Assembly (NCBI RefSeq): GCF_006440675.2 | Contig: NZ_CP083951.1 | Span: forward strand, 3,133,501-3,197,500 | Direction: 5' to 3' | Length of the DNA: 64,000 nt | Source: Mesorhizobium sp. B2-8-5 | GTDB lineage: Bacteria; Pseudomonadota; Alphaproteobacteria; Rhizobiales; Rhizobiaceae | In this document: piece by piece, positions 43,634-53,703 of the stretch | Layout: every line of letters starts with the position of its first letter | How positions within the stretch are numbered: position 1 is the first letter of the stretch | Notes under the pieces: model-generated | The model's database searches: none | What the model was told of the DNA's origin: nothing | The model's input: only the letters and a program-made list of their open reading frames with translations | Position numbers and translations under genes: made by a program

Positions 43634-45562
43634 ATGCCGGCGCATGAAACGCAGATGTCAGGAGGGTACGCGCCAGGGCGCGGGCTTCCGCGCGCCCTGC
43701 TTTTCGCGCTCATCTGCTCGACCATGCTGGCCGCGGAGGTACGGCAGGTGGCGGCTTTCGAGATTTTCGGCATCAAGCTTTGGGGTTCGTCCAAGGACGA
43801 GGATGCCGATGTCGTCGATCCGCTGCGCTACTCGGTGACGATCAATGCGCCTGACGCCGACAAGGATCTGGTCAAGAAGCTCGAAAATGCCTCGGCGCTG
43901 AAAAACGACGAGGACCATCCGGTGTCGGGATCGCTCGGCCTGATGGCCAAGGCGCGCGGCGACCGCGAACAACTGGTCGCCGCCCTATACGCCGATGCCC
44001 GCTACGAGGGCGTGGTCACCATCACGATCGACGGCAAGTCGATCGACGAGTTGCCGCCGGATGCGGAGTTCAAGGGGCCGCAGCCCATTCCGGTGGTGGT
44101 CACGGTTTCCCCTGGAGCGAAATTCACGTTGGGCAACATCCGGCTGAAGGGTGATGCGGCGGGATTGGCGGCAGCCGATTTCGGCCTGATTGCCGGCGGC
44201 GATGCCGGCTCCGGCGCGGTGCTCAAGGCCGAAGCGCTGATCGTGCGGGCGCTGAAGGAAGAGGGCAGGCCGCTTGCCAACGTGACGGACCGCGAGATCG
44301 TCGCCGAGCACGCCACCTCGACGCTGGACGTGACGCTGACGGTGGCGGCCGGTCCGGTCGCCGGCTATGGCGATACGACGGTCGAGGGCACGGAAAAGGT
44401 CGATCGCGACTTCACCGAATACATGACCGGGTTGAAGCGAGGCCAGCAATATTCGCCGCAGGAGATCGACGATGCCCGCGACCGGCTGCTCGGGCTCGAA
44501 GTCTTCAACAGCGTGACCATCAAGGAAGGCGACAACCTCGACGCCAACGGCAACATCCCGATCGATGTCCAGGTGAGCGAGCGCAAGCCACGCTATTTCG
44601 GCCTCGGCGGCACGTTCTCGAATACGGAAGGCCTCGGGCTCGAAGGCTATTGGGGACACCGCAACCTGTTCGGACAGGCGGAGAAGCTGCGTATCGACGG
44701 CTCGATCAGCGGCATCGGCAGCAACAGCATTTCCGCGCTCAACTACAATGCCGGCGTCATGTTCGAGAAGCCCGGCGTGCTCGGGCCGACGTCGAAATTC
44801 TTCACCGGCATCAAGACGGTGTTCGAGCACCCCGATGCCTATGATCATTTCTCGGTCAAGGGCGACGTCGGCGTTTCCTACGACCTCGACAAGAAGCAGC
44901 GGGTCTCGGCCGAATTCGACCTCGATTATTCGAAGATCACCGACGCCTTCGGCAAGCATACCTATCTGATCGCCAGCGTGCCGCTGCAATATGTCTATGA
45001 CAGCCGCGACAACAAGCTCAACCCGACCAGGGGGTTCCGCTTCCTCGCCTATGCCGAGCCGAGCTACGACATATTGAACGGCGCGACCTTCCTCAAGCTG
45101 AAGGGCGAGGGCTACACCTACCAGTCGCTCGACACGGCAAGCCGCTTCGTGCTCGCCGAACGCGCGACGCTCGGCTCGATCGTCGGCACCGGGCTGCAGA
45201 ACGTGCCCGCCGACCGGCGGTTCTATTCCGGCGGCGGCGGCTCGGTGCGCGGCTATTCCTACCAGGGCATCGGCCCGAAGGATATCGACGGCCAGCCGAT
45301 CGGCGGTCTCTCCTTCTTCGAAACCTCGGTCGAGATGCGCATCGGCGTCACCGACACGATCGGCATTGTCCCGTTCGTCGATGCCGGCACGGTCTCGACC
45401 AAATCCTTCCCCGATTTCTCGAATGTGAAGGTCGGCGCCGGCGTCGGCCTGCGCTATATTACTCCCTTCGGGCCGTTGCGCATCGACGCTGCCGTGCCGC
45501 TCAACCGCGATCCGGGCGATCCGCATTTCGGCATCTATGCCGGCATCGGCCAGGCGTTCTGA
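43634..45562 (+). CDS. tamA: Translocation and assembly module outer-membrane protein TamA
   Basis: 642 aa Omp85-family barrel. Signal peptide (FALICSTMLAAEVRQVAAF), periplasmic POTRA repeats in residues about 60-330, then a 16-strand barrel with the Omp85 signature RFYSGGGGSVRGYSYQ near residue 530 and a terminal Phe (GIGQAF), as expected for BAM recognition. No ribosome-binding site is obvious at ATG 43634; ATG 43655 is an alternative. tamB follows after two bases. Confidence 0.95.
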   Translation: MPAHETQMSGGYAPGRGLPRALLFALICSTMLAAEVRQVAAFEIFGIKLWGSSKDEDADVVDPLRYSVTINAPDADKDLVKKLENASALKNDEDHPVSGSLGLMAKARGDREQLVAALYADARYEGVVTITIDGKSIDELPPDAEFKGPQPIPVVVTVSPGAKFTLGNIRLKGDAAGLAAADFGLIAGGDAGSGAVLKAEALIVRALKEEGRPLANVTDREIVAEHATSTLDVTLTVAAGPVAGYGDTTVEGTEKVDRDFTEYMTGLKRGQQYSPQEIDDARDRLLGLEVFNSVTIKEGDNLDANGNIPIDVQVSERKPRYFGLGGTFSNTEGLGLEGYWGHRNLFGQAEKLRIDGSISGIGSNSISALNYNAGVMFEKPGVLGPTSKFFTGIKTVFEHPDAYDHFSVKGDVGVSYDLDKKQRVSAEFDLDYSKITDAFGKHTYLIASVPLQYVYDSRDNKLNPTRGFRFLAYAEPSYDILNGATFLKLKGEGYTYQSLDTASRFVLAERATLGSIVGTGLQNVPADRRFYSGGGGSVRGYSYQGIGPKDIDGQPIGGLSFFETSVEMRIGVTDTIGIVPFVDAGTVSTKSFPDFSNVKVGAGVGLRYITPFGPLRIDAAVPLNRDPGDPHFGIYAGIGQAF

Positions 45563-45564
45563 CG

Positions 45565-48500
45565 ATGAAGATGGTCTGGCGCATCCTCCGCATCTGCCTC
45601 TACGCGCTGCTTGTGCTGCTCGTGGTGGCGATCGGCGCGCTTGTCGTTCTGACCGGCACCGAAGGAGGCCGGCAGAATCTCGCCGGCTTGGTATCGAAGA
45701 TGGCTTCGAATGAGGACCGCAAGGTGACGGTCAGCGGCATCGAAGGCATCTGGTCGGGCGCGCTCAGGGTGGACCACGTCGTGTTGGAAGACCGCGCCGG
45801 CCCCTGGATGGTGGCGCGCAAAGTGGCGCTCGACTGGTCGCCGACGGCGCTGCTCTCCTGGAATTTCGATGCCGACCGCTTTGCCGCCGGGCGCATCGAA
45901 CTGGCGCGGCTGCCGCAGCCGAGCCAGCAGCCGTCGCAAGGCGGCTCGTCCAGCCTGCCGGTGTCGATCGATGTGAAGCAGATCGACCTGCCGGAGATCG
46001 CGCTTGGCCAGGAGCTTGCCGGCAGCGGCATCGCCGAACTGGCCGCCAAGGGTTCGCTCAAGGCCGATCCGTCGCCGCTGGCGATCGAAAGCGTGCTCAA
46101 CGTCAGCCGCCATGACGGCAGGCAAGGCAATGTCGACGCCAAGATCCACTTTGCGCCGGCCGACAACAAGCTCGACCTCGATCTCAAGGCGTCGGAGCCG
46201 GCCGGCGGCATCATCGCCAATTTGCTCAAGCTGCCGGATGCGCCGCCCATCAACATCGTGGTTTCCGGCAGCGGACCTTTAGCCAACTGGAGCGGCGTCG
46301 GCACCTTCATGGTCGACGGACGGATCGTCAGCCAGTTGACCGGCCGGCACCAACTCACCGACAAGGGCCACCGCATCGAGGCCAAGGGCGACGGCCAGTT
46401 CGAAGGCTTCCTGCCGGAGAAGATAAAGGCGCTTTTTGCCGGCAAGACGAACTTCGACCTAGCCGGAACAGCGACCATGTCGGGCGGGGTCGAAATCGAG
46501 CGCGCGACCATAGAGAGCGATGCGGTGCACGGCACCGCGACCGGCAATCTCGATCCGAAGGGCGCCAGCGACCTCGCCGTCGAGCTCTCCGCCAAGGACA
46601 AGCCGGTCACTGTCGATGTCGGCAACAGCGCTGCACCGATCCTGGTCGCCGTCGAAAAGGTAACGGTGCGCGCCTTTGGCGACGGCAAGGCGCCGATGGT
46701 CGATATCGGCACGTCGCTTACCTCGGTGGCCGTCGGCGGGACCCAGCTCAACAATATTACGGGCGAGATCCATTCCGACGGCTTCGATATCGGGAACCGT
46801 AGCGGTCCGGTCAGCATCAAGCTCGCGGCCGCCGGCCTGAAGACGGATGTGGCGACGCTGGCGCCGCTGGTGACCGGCAAGCTCGCCGCGGATCTTTCCG
46901 GCACGATCAGCCGCGAGACCGTGACCATCGACAAGGGCACCTTGCGTAGCGATGCGCTCAATGCGGCGCTGACGGCAAATGTGGCGCTGGCCGATCTGTC
47001 GATGACGCTGAAGATGAATGCCGACGCCGTCTCGAAGGCATTGCCGCCGCAGATCAGCTCGCTGCTCGGCGAGCGGGTGAAGTTTTCCGCGACCGCGACC
47101 CGCGACCCGCAGGGCGCGTTCGCCGCCAACTCGCTGGAGATCAGCTCCGGCTCGCTCAGCGCCAGCGGCACCGGCAGCATGCAGGGCTCGGACATCCAGG
47201 CCAGCATCAAGGGCACGTTGGGCGACGTCTCGCCGCTGTCGTCGCTCGCTGGCACCCCGCTCGCAGGCGGGGTCAATTTCGCGCTGACCACGAGCGGTCC
47301 GCGCTGGGCGCCGGATTTCTCCGTTTCAGCAGACAGCGCCAGCCTGACGGCCGCCGGCCGCACGGTGAAGGACATCAAGCTCTCGGCCAAGGGCAAGGCC
47401 GACATCGCCAACCCGTCCGCCGAAATCTTGCTGACCGGCAGCGCCGAGGGCCAGGCGCTAGACATCGCAGCCTCGCTGGTGACGGCCGACGGCAAGCGCT
47501 CGATCAGGGGTCTCAGCCTGGCGCTCGGCGACAACAAGGTCTCGGGCGATCTCGCGCTCGACGACAAGTTCCTGCCGCTCGGCACGCTGACGCTTGCCGT
47601 GCCCGACATCGGACCACTTGCGGCACTCGCAAATCAGAGCGCCACCGGCGACATCAACGGCACCGTCGCCTTTGCCAAGGAGGGCGAGGCCCCGACCGTC
47701 ACCATCAATGCGGCCAGCACGTCGATCGCGCGCGGCGAGCTGGCGGCAAAGACGATCACCGTCAACGCGCTGATCGCCAACTACCTCAAGGGGCCGGCGA
47801 TCTCGGGCACCATCAAGGCCGACAGCGTCAGTTCCGGCAGCACGGTCATCAGCGGCATCGGCATCGATTTGAAGCGCGACAGCGACTGGACGAACTTTAC
47901 CGGAGGCGCGACGGCGTCCGGCATTCCGGCCACCGCCACCGGGCGTGTGAAGATCGCCAACGGCACGACAAGCGTGGAAATCGCCTCCGGCGAGGCGACG
48001 GTGCGCGGCATCAAGGCGGCCATCGCCGAACCTTCCAGCCTGTCCATCGCCAACGGCGTGACCTCTATCGAGAAGCTCGCGCTCAATCTCGGCGGCGGTT
48101 CGGCGACCGTTTCCGGCAGCGCCGGCCAGACCCTCGACCTGACGGCAAGCCTCGCCGACCTGCCGGTGGCGCTCGCCAATGATTTCGTGCCCGGCCTCGA
48201 CGGGGCGGGAACGGTGGAGGGCACGGCGCACGTCACGGGTCCGTCGTCCAGCCCCGACGTTCAGTTCAACGCGAAGGTGGCGGGCGCCGAAACCAGCCAG
48301 ACCCGACAGGCGGGGCTCGGGCCGTTGGATCTGGATGCCGCCGGCAGCTACACGCTGGCGGGCGGCGTGGCCCTCGACCACGCCACCCTTTCGGGCCAAG
48401 GGATTTCGGGCAAGGCCGCCGGCACCCTCAACCCCAACGGCGCCAGCGATTTCTCCCTCGACCTTACCTCATCCGGACCCAGCTTGCCGTTGACGGTCGG

Positions 48501-51500
48501 CAGCGCCCAAAGCCCGATCAAGATCGCGGTCCAGTCCTTGTCGGCGAGGATGGCGGGCGAGAGCACGCAAGCACGGCTCGATGTGTCCGCGATCCTGCCT
48601 TCCATTGCCGCCAGCCAGGCGACGGTCGACGGCCTCATCCTGGCGCTGCATTCGGATGCCTTCGACCTCAAGGGGCGGGCAGGTCAGGTTTCCGGCACGG
48701 TGTCGGTGGACAGGATTGGCCTCGACAATCCGACGATCGCGCCGCTGATCGCCGGCAAGGTCACGGCCAAGGTCAATGGCCGCCTGACGACCGATGCCGT
48801 TGCCGTCGACAGCGGCTCCTTGAGAAGCGATGCGCTCAACAGCCAGGTCGCCGGCCGGATATCGCTGGGCGACGGTTCGGTCTACCTCAATATGAACGCC
48901 AATGTCGCCTCTTCAGCCTTGCCGGCGGCGGTACGCGGCATGCTTGGCGAGAGCGCTGCGTTGAGCGCCTCGCTGAAGCGCGATGCCAATGGCAATGTCA
49001 ATGTCGACGGGCTGAAGCTGAATTCGGGCGCGCTCACCGCCGATGGCCAGGCGAGCCTTGCCGACAGCAAGCTGGCCGCCGGGATCAGAGGCGCGTTGAA
49101 CGACGTTTCAGGGCTCTCGAAAGACGCCAAGGGCGCCATTGCCTTTGCCCTGAATGCGCAAGGCCTGGTTACCGCGCCCGACCTGTCGATGACGGTGAGC
49201 AGCGACCGGCTTTCGGTGGCGGCGCGCGAGATCACCGGATTGAAGCTGACGGCCACCGGCAAGGCCGACGCCGCCAATCCGGCGGCCAATGTACAGCTCA
49301 CCGGCAACGTCGCCGGACAAAACCTCGAGGGCAGCGCGGTGCTCGCCACGACCAATGGCAGCCGCGCGATCAACGGGCTTCTGCTGTCGCTCGGTCCGAA
49401 CAAGATCTCCGGCGACCTCATCCTCGACGATGCCTTCGTGCCGGTCGGCACCGTTTCGCTCGACCTGCCCGATATCGGGCCGCTCGCCGCGCTGGCCCTG
49501 GAAAAGGCCGAGGGCAATGTGCGTGGCACGATCGCTTTCACCAAGGCGGCCAACGGACCCAACGTCGCGGTCAAGGCGAACACCTCGGAGATCAAGCGCG
49601 GCGATCTCTCGGCCAGGAATGTCGCCATCGACGCGCAGATCGCGAACTATATGGCAGCACCCGTCATTGCCGGCACGGTGCGCGCCGAGAGCGTGACGTC
49701 CGGCGGCACCGCCATCACCGGCATCGATGTCGATCTCAAGCGCGACGGCGACTGGACCGGTTTTTCCGGCGGCGCCACCGTCAAGAACATCCCGGCCAAA
49801 GCCGCCGGCCGCGTGAAGGTCGCCAACGGCACGACGACCGTCGAGCTCGCCTCTGGCCAGGCGACCGTGCAGGGCATCAAGGCCGCGATCGCGCAGGCCT
49901 CGACGATCACTATCGCCAACGGCGTGACGACGCTCGACCGGCTGGTGCTCAATCTCGGCGGCGGCACGGCGACGGTGACGGGCAAGGTCGCGCAGGCACT
50001 CGACATCAACGCCAACCTGGCGAGGGTGCCGATCTCGCTCGCCAACAGCTTTTCGCCGGGTCTCGACGCGGCCGGCTCGATCTCGGGCACGGTCAAGGTC
50101 ACCGGCCAGCCTTCGACCCCCTCGGTCGCCTTCAAGATCGATGCCGCCGGCGTGCAGACCCTGCAGACACGCAGCGCAGGCCTCGGCGGCATGAATGTGT
50201 CGTCGTCGGGAACTTTCGCCGGCAACAAGCTCGCCTTCGACGCCAACATCAGCGACGGCGCCGGCCTCGGCCTTAAGGGTGGCGGCACGGTTGCGACGGC
50301 AGGCACGCCCACCTTGGCGCTCGACTTCAACGGCAAGGTGCCTTTTTCCTTCCTTGCCGCCAAGCTCGCCGCTCAAGGTCTGGCGCTCAACGGCACCGCC
50401 AATGTCGATGTGCAGGTGCGTGGCCCTGCATCCGCGCCGGTGATCAGCGGCAAAGTCACGACATCCGGCTCGCGCCTTATCGATGCCCGCTCCGGCCTGG
50501 CGGTCAACGATATCGCTGCCGACGTCGCGATTGGCGGCGGCGTCGCCAAGATCAACCGCTTGACCGGAAAGCTGTCGACGCGCGGCAACCTGTCGGCGAG
50601 CGGCACGGTGGGCATCACGCCGGCGCAAGGTTTTCCGGCCGATCTGTCGGTCAAGCTCACCGACGGCCGCTACACCGACGGCCGGGTGGTGACCGCCAAT
50701 CTCGGCGGCGACCTGACCGTCAAGGGCCCGCTCGTCTCGGCGCCGGTGATCGCCGGCACGATCAACCTGGCAAGGACGGTCATCACCGTCCCGGAAAAGC
50801 TGCCGGGCTCGCTTTCGGCGCTGGATGTCAAGCACAAGAACGCGCCGGCTTCGGTGCGGGCACAGGACAAGGCGCTGCGTCCGGCGACGTCCAGCGGCAG
50901 CAGCAACGGCGGCAGCGGCCTGACGCTCGACGTGACGGTCAACGCGCCGAACCAGATCTTCATCCAGGGCAGGGGCGTCGATGCCGAACTCGGCGGCTCG
51001 CTGAAGTTGACGGGCCCTGCCTCGGCGCCGCAGGCGGTCGGCACTTTCACCCTGCAGCGCGGACGGCTGATCATCCTCTCCAAGCGGCTGACCTTCACCG
51101 AGGGCACGATCGGGTTCCAGGGTTCGCTGGTGCCCTATCTCAACATGACGGCGACCACGACGACGAGCAGCGCCACGGTCACGATCCTCGTGTCGGGCGA
51201 GGCGACCAATCCGAAGTTCACCTTCTCCTCCGTGCCGGCGCTGCCCCAGGACGAGGTGATGGCGCAGCTCATCTTTGGCCAATCCATGTCCAAACTGTCG
51301 CCGCTGCAGATCGCGCAGCTTGCGAGCGCCGCCGCGCAGCTGGCTGGCGTCGGCGGATCGACGTCGCTGCTCGAGAACCTGCAGAGCGCCATCGGTGTCG
51401 ACGATCTCGACGTGACGACGGACGAGAAGGGCGGCACCGCGGTTTCGGCCGGCAAGTACCTCAACGACCGCACCTATGTGACCATACAGAAGGGCGACAA

Positions 51501-51618
51501 ACCTGGCTCCGGCAAGGCCACGATCGACCTCAATGTCGGCCGCGGCGTGAAGCTGCGCGGCGAGGCCAATGACGCCGGCGAAGCAAAGGGCGGCGTCTTC
51601 TACGAACGCGAATATTGA
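45565..51618 (+). CDS. tamB: Translocation and assembly module protein TamB, with internal duplication
   Basis: 2017 aa, longer than the roughly 1260 aa E. coli protein. N-terminal inner-membrane anchor (ALLVLLVVAIGALVVL), then a long periplasmic beta-helical groove rich in short Gly/Ala/Ser strands, and the C-terminal DUF490/TamB domain from about residue 1560, ending FYEREY. Two consecutive units of about 625 residues (residues 300-925 and 926-1547) align along their length, which accounts for the extra size. TamB bridges the inner membrane and TamA and has been linked to phospholipid transport. The two genes are coupled (2 bp gap). Confidence 0.95.
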   Translation: MKMVWRILRICLYALLVLLVVAIGALVVLTGTEGGRQNLAGLVSKMASNEDRKVTVSGIEGIWSGALRVDHVVLEDRAGPWMVARKVALDWSPTALLSWNFDADRFAAGRIELARLPQPSQQPSQGGSSSLPVSIDVKQIDLPEIALGQELAGSGIAELAAKGSLKADPSPLAIESVLNVSRHDGRQGNVDAKIHFAPADNKLDLDLKASEPAGGIIANLLKLPDAPPINIVVSGSGPLANWSGVGTFMVDGRIVSQLTGRHQLTDKGHRIEAKGDGQFEGFLPEKIKALFAGKTNFDLAGTATMSGGVEIERATIESDAVHGTATGNLDPKGASDLAVELSAKDKPVTVDVGNSAAPILVAVEKVTVRAFGDGKAPMVDIGTSLTSVAVGGTQLNNITGEIHSDGFDIGNRSGPVSIKLAAAGLKTDVATLAPLVTGKLAADLSGTISRETVTIDKGTLRSDALNAALTANVALADLSMTLKMNADAVSKALPPQISSLLGERVKFSATATRDPQGAFAANSLEISSGSLSASGTGSMQGSDIQASIKGTLGDVSPLSSLAGTPLAGGVNFALTTSGPRWAPDFSVSADSASLTAAGRTVKDIKLSAKGKADIANPSAEILLTGSAEGQALDIAASLVTADGKRSIRGLSLALGDNKVSGDLALDDKFLPLGTLTLAVPDIGPLAALANQSATGDINGTVAFAKEGEAPTVTINAASTSIARGELAAKTITVNALIANYLKGPAISGTIKADSVSSGSTVISGIGIDLKRDSDWTNFTGGATASGIPATATGRVKIANGTTSVEIASGEATVRGIKAAIAEPSSLSIANGVTSIEKLALNLGGGSATVSGSAGQTLDLTASLADLPVALANDFVPGLDGAGTVEGTAHVTGPSSSPDVQFNAKVAGAETSQTRQAGLGPLDLDAAGSYTLAGGVALDHATLSGQGISGKAAGTLNPNGASDFSLDLTSSGPSLPLTVGSAQSPIKIAVQSLSARMAGESTQARLDVSAILPSIAASQATVDGLILALHSDAFDLKGRAGQVSGTVSVDRIGLDNPTIAPLIAGKVTAKVNGRLTTDAVAVDSGSLRSDALNSQVAGRISLGDGSVYLNMNANVASSALPAAVRGMLGESAALSASLKRDANGNVNVDGLKLNSGALTADGQASLADSKLAAGIRGALNDVSGLSKDAKGAIAFALNAQGLVTAPDLSMTVSSDRLSVAAREITGLKLTATGKADAANPAANVQLTGNVAGQNLEGSAVLATTNGSRAINGLLLSLGPNKISGDLILDDAFVPVGTVSLDLPDIGPLAALALEKAEGNVRGTIAFTKAANGPNVAVKANTSEIKRGDLSARNVAIDAQIANYMAAPVIAGTVRAESVTSGGTAITGIDVDLKRDGDWTGFSGGATVKNIPAKAAGRVKVANGTTTVELASGQATVQGIKAAIAQASTITIANGVTTLDRLVLNLGGGTATVTGKVAQALDINANLARVPISLANSFSPGLDAAGSISGTVKVTGQPSTPSVAFKIDAAGVQTLQTRSAGLGGMNVSSSGTFAGNKLAFDANISDGAGLGLKGGGTVATAGTPTLALDFNGKVPFSFLAAKLAAQGLALNGTANVDVQVRGPASAPVISGKVTTSGSRLIDARSGLAVNDIAADVAIGGGVAKINRLTGKLSTRGNLSASGTVGITPAQGFPADLSVKLTDGRYTDGRVVTANLGGDLTVKGPLVSAPVIAGTINLARTVITVPEKLPGSLSALDVKHKNAPASVRAQDKALRPATSSGSSNGGSGLTLDVTVNAPNQIFIQGRGVDAELGGSLKLTGPASAPQAVGTFTLQRGRLIILSKRLTFTEGTIGFQGSLVPYLNMTATTTTSSATVTILVSGEATNPKFTFSSVPALPQDEVMAQLIFGQSMSKLSPLQIAQLASAAAQLAGVGGSTSLLENLQSAIGVDDLDVTTDEKGGTAVSAGKYLNDRTYVTIQKGDKPGSGKATIDLNVGRGVKLRGEANDAGEAKGGVFYEREY
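46462..50208 (+). repeat. Tandem internal duplication within tamB (two units of about 1.87 kb)
   Basis: Unit 1 46462-48339, unit 2 48340 to about 50208. Aligned examples: DLALDDKFLPLGTLTLAVPD with DLILDDAFVPVGTVSLDLPD, VPDIGPLAALA with LPDIGPLAALA, SGSLRSDALN with KGTLRSDALN, NLGGGSATVSG with NLGGGTATVTG. The DNA has diverged, so the duplication is old. Confidence 0.85.
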
Positions 51619-51895
51619 GGCTGCGCGGCCCTTCCAAGGCCAGTCGAAGCGGCCGCTCGCCACGGCCACAGAGCCCCTAATCCTCATAAAATGTATTGAT
51701 TTAATCGCCCGCGACGAATTTTGGGAAAATCCGCCTCACGCTAACAAATTTGCGTCAAGACTGTCGCTATCGCGCGAACCGTATTGCAACCAAAGATGCA
51801 CATTCCCTAACATGTTCCCACTTCACACCGTGTTTTGACATCACGGCTTGGATGCGGAATGTTACAAGGCGGAAAGCCAACAATGGGAGTAAGTC
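51619..51895 (+). promoter_or_regulatory. Promoter region of the peptide importer operon (277 bp)
   Basis: No gene seen. GC falls between about 51680 and 51840, consistent with a promoter for the binding protein; GGGAG precedes its start. Confidence 0.5.
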
Positions 51896-53554
51896 ATGGC
51901 AATCTACAAGAGCAATGGTGACCGTGTTCCGGATCACATCCTGAAAATGGCCGAAGACGCCAAATCGGGCGGCGTGGACCGCCGCGAGTTTCTGGCTTTG
52001 GCAAGCGTCTTCGGCGCATCGACGGCAATGGCCTATGGCATGCTCGGCCTCGCCGCGCCTACCCCGGCCCGGGCCGAGGACGTGCAGGGCAAGAAGGGCG
52101 GCGTGATCAAGGTCGCGATGTCGATCAAGGATCCGAAGGATCCGCGCACCGCCGACTGGTCCGAAATCTCCAATGCCGAGCGCCAAGCGCTCGAGCCGCT
52201 GGTGAAATACACCAAGGAATACACCTTCGCGCCGTACCTGCTGGCGAGCTGGGACATCAATGACGACGCCACAGAATATACGCTGCATGTGCGGCCGGGC
52301 GTCGAGTGGAACAATGGCGACAAGTTCACCGCCGACGACGTGATCTACAATTTCACCCGCTGGGCCGATAAGGGCGCGGAAGGCAATTCGATGCCTGGCC
52401 GCCTCGGCAGCCTCGTCGACGACACGACCAAGAAGCTGCGCGACGGCTCCGTCGTCAAGGTCGACGACATGACGGTCAAGCTCAAGCTGTCCAAGCCCGA
52501 CATCGCCATCATCCCGAATCTGTGCGACTACCCGGCGCTGGTCGTGCACAAGACCTTCGACGAGAAGGGTGCCAACTTCAAGAACTGCCCGATCGGCACC
52601 GGTCCGTTCGAGCTGGTCTCCTACGACGTCGGCCAGAAGGTGGTCTACAAGCGTCGCGAGACCGGCAAGTGGTGGCAGGGCGAGGCCTTCCTCGACGGCG
52701 TCGAATTCATCGATTACGGCACCGATCCGGCGGCGACCGTCTCGGCTTTCGAGTCGGGTGAAGTCCAGACCAACCACGAAACCACCGCCGACTACATCAA
52801 GATCATCGCGGATGTCGGCGCGCCGGTTTCGGAAGTCGTGACGGCAGCCACGGTTGTGTCTCGCTTCAACGTCACCAAGAAGCCCTATGACGACCAGAAG
52901 GTTCGTCAGGCGATGTTGCTTGCCGTAGACAACGCCACCGTGCTGCAGCTCGGCTATGGCAATGCCGGCACGCCGGCCGAAAACCACCATGTCGCGCCGA
53001 TCCATCCGGAGTATGTCAAGCTGCCGGAGGTCAAGCGCGACATCGCCAAGGCCAAGCAGATGCTGACGGAAGCCGGCGCGATCGATTTCGAGCACGAGCT
53101 GATCAGCAACGACGAGGACTACCACAAGAACACCACGGACGCGATCGCGGCCCAACTGCGCGAGGCCGGCATCAAGGTGAAGCGCACCGTGCTGCCGAGC
53201 TCGACCTTCTGGAACGACTGGACGAAGTATCCGTTCTCGGAAACCAACTGGAACATGCGTCCGCTGGGCATCCAGGTCATCGCCATCGCCTACCGCTCCG
53301 GCGAAGCCTGGAACGAGACCGCTTACGCCAACCCGGACTTCGACAAGAAGGTGAACGAGGCGCTCGGCATCGCCGATGCGGAGAAGCGCAAGGTTGTGAT
53401 GAAGGACATCGAGCAGACGCTGCAGGATTCCGGCATCATCATCCAGCCTTACTGGCGCAAGCTCTACATCAACATAAAGCCCGAGGTGAAGAACCACTCG
53501 ATGCACCCCACCTACGAGCACGACTTCGGCAAGGTCTGGCTCGACCAGGCGTGA
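51896..53554 (+). CDS. Peptide ABC transporter substrate-binding protein (DppA/OppA family), Tat-type signal
   Basis: 552 aa periplasmic receptor of the SBP_bac_5 family. The N-terminus has a twin-arginine motif ([13 protein letters not shown]) about 28 residues in, suggesting Tat export, with cleavage near ARAED. Family features: the opening block [39 protein letters not shown], then [11 protein letters not shown]. Such receptors bind peptides, nickel, opines or oligosaccharides. First gene of the operon, separated from the permeases by a 149-bp gap with a strong palindrome. Confidence 0.92.
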   Translation: MAIYKSNGDRVPDHILKMAEDAKSGGVDRREFLALASVFGASTAMAYGMLGLAAPTPARAEDVQGKKGGVIKVAMSIKDPKDPRTADWSEISNAERQALEPLVKYTKEYTFAPYLLASWDINDDATEYTLHVRPGVEWNNGDKFTADDVIYNFTRWADKGAEGNSMPGRLGSLVDDTTKKLRDGSVVKVDDMTVKLKLSKPDIAIIPNLCDYPALVVHKTFDEKGANFKNCPIGTGPFELVSYDVGQKVVYKRRETGKWWQGEAFLDGVEFIDYGTDPAATVSAFESGEVQTNHETTADYIKIIADVGAPVSEVVTAATVVSRFNVTKKPYDDQKVRQAMLLAVDNATVLQLGYGNAGTPAENHHVAPIHPEYVKLPEVKRDIAKAKQMLTEAGAIDFEHELISNDEDYHKNTTDAIAAQLREAGIKVKRTVLPSSTFWNDWTKYPFSETNWNMRPLGIQVIAIAYRSGEAWNETAYANPDFDKKVNEALGIADAEKRKVVMKDIEQTLQDSGIIIQPYWRKLYINIKPEVKNHSMHPTYEHDFGKVWLDQA

Positions 53555-53569
53555 TCCATGGCGCGATGA

Positions 53570-53595
53570 ATACGAGGGGCCGCGGCCCCTCGTAT
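53570..53595 (+). terminator. Perfect 26-nt palindrome after the peptide-binding protein gene
   Basis: Arms ATACGAGGGGCCG and CGGCCCCTCGTAT are exact complements, 16 bp after the stop codon. No U-tract follows, so it more likely stabilises the receptor mRNA or partly terminates, keeping receptor levels above permease levels. Confidence 0.7.
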
Positions 53596-53703
53596 CTCAA
53601 GCTTCGTCGCCGCTGCATATCCTGCGGCGGTGGCGGGGCCTCATCCGCTTTTCGAAACAGGGTTGAGCCTATCTGACCCCAACCCGGCCGGCAGGGGGCG
53701 CGC

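Noticed and set aside
49108..51687. An 859-codon open frame opposite tamB
   Set aside because: Arginine- and histidine-rich antisense shadow; tamB has the anchor and C-terminal domain expected of the family.
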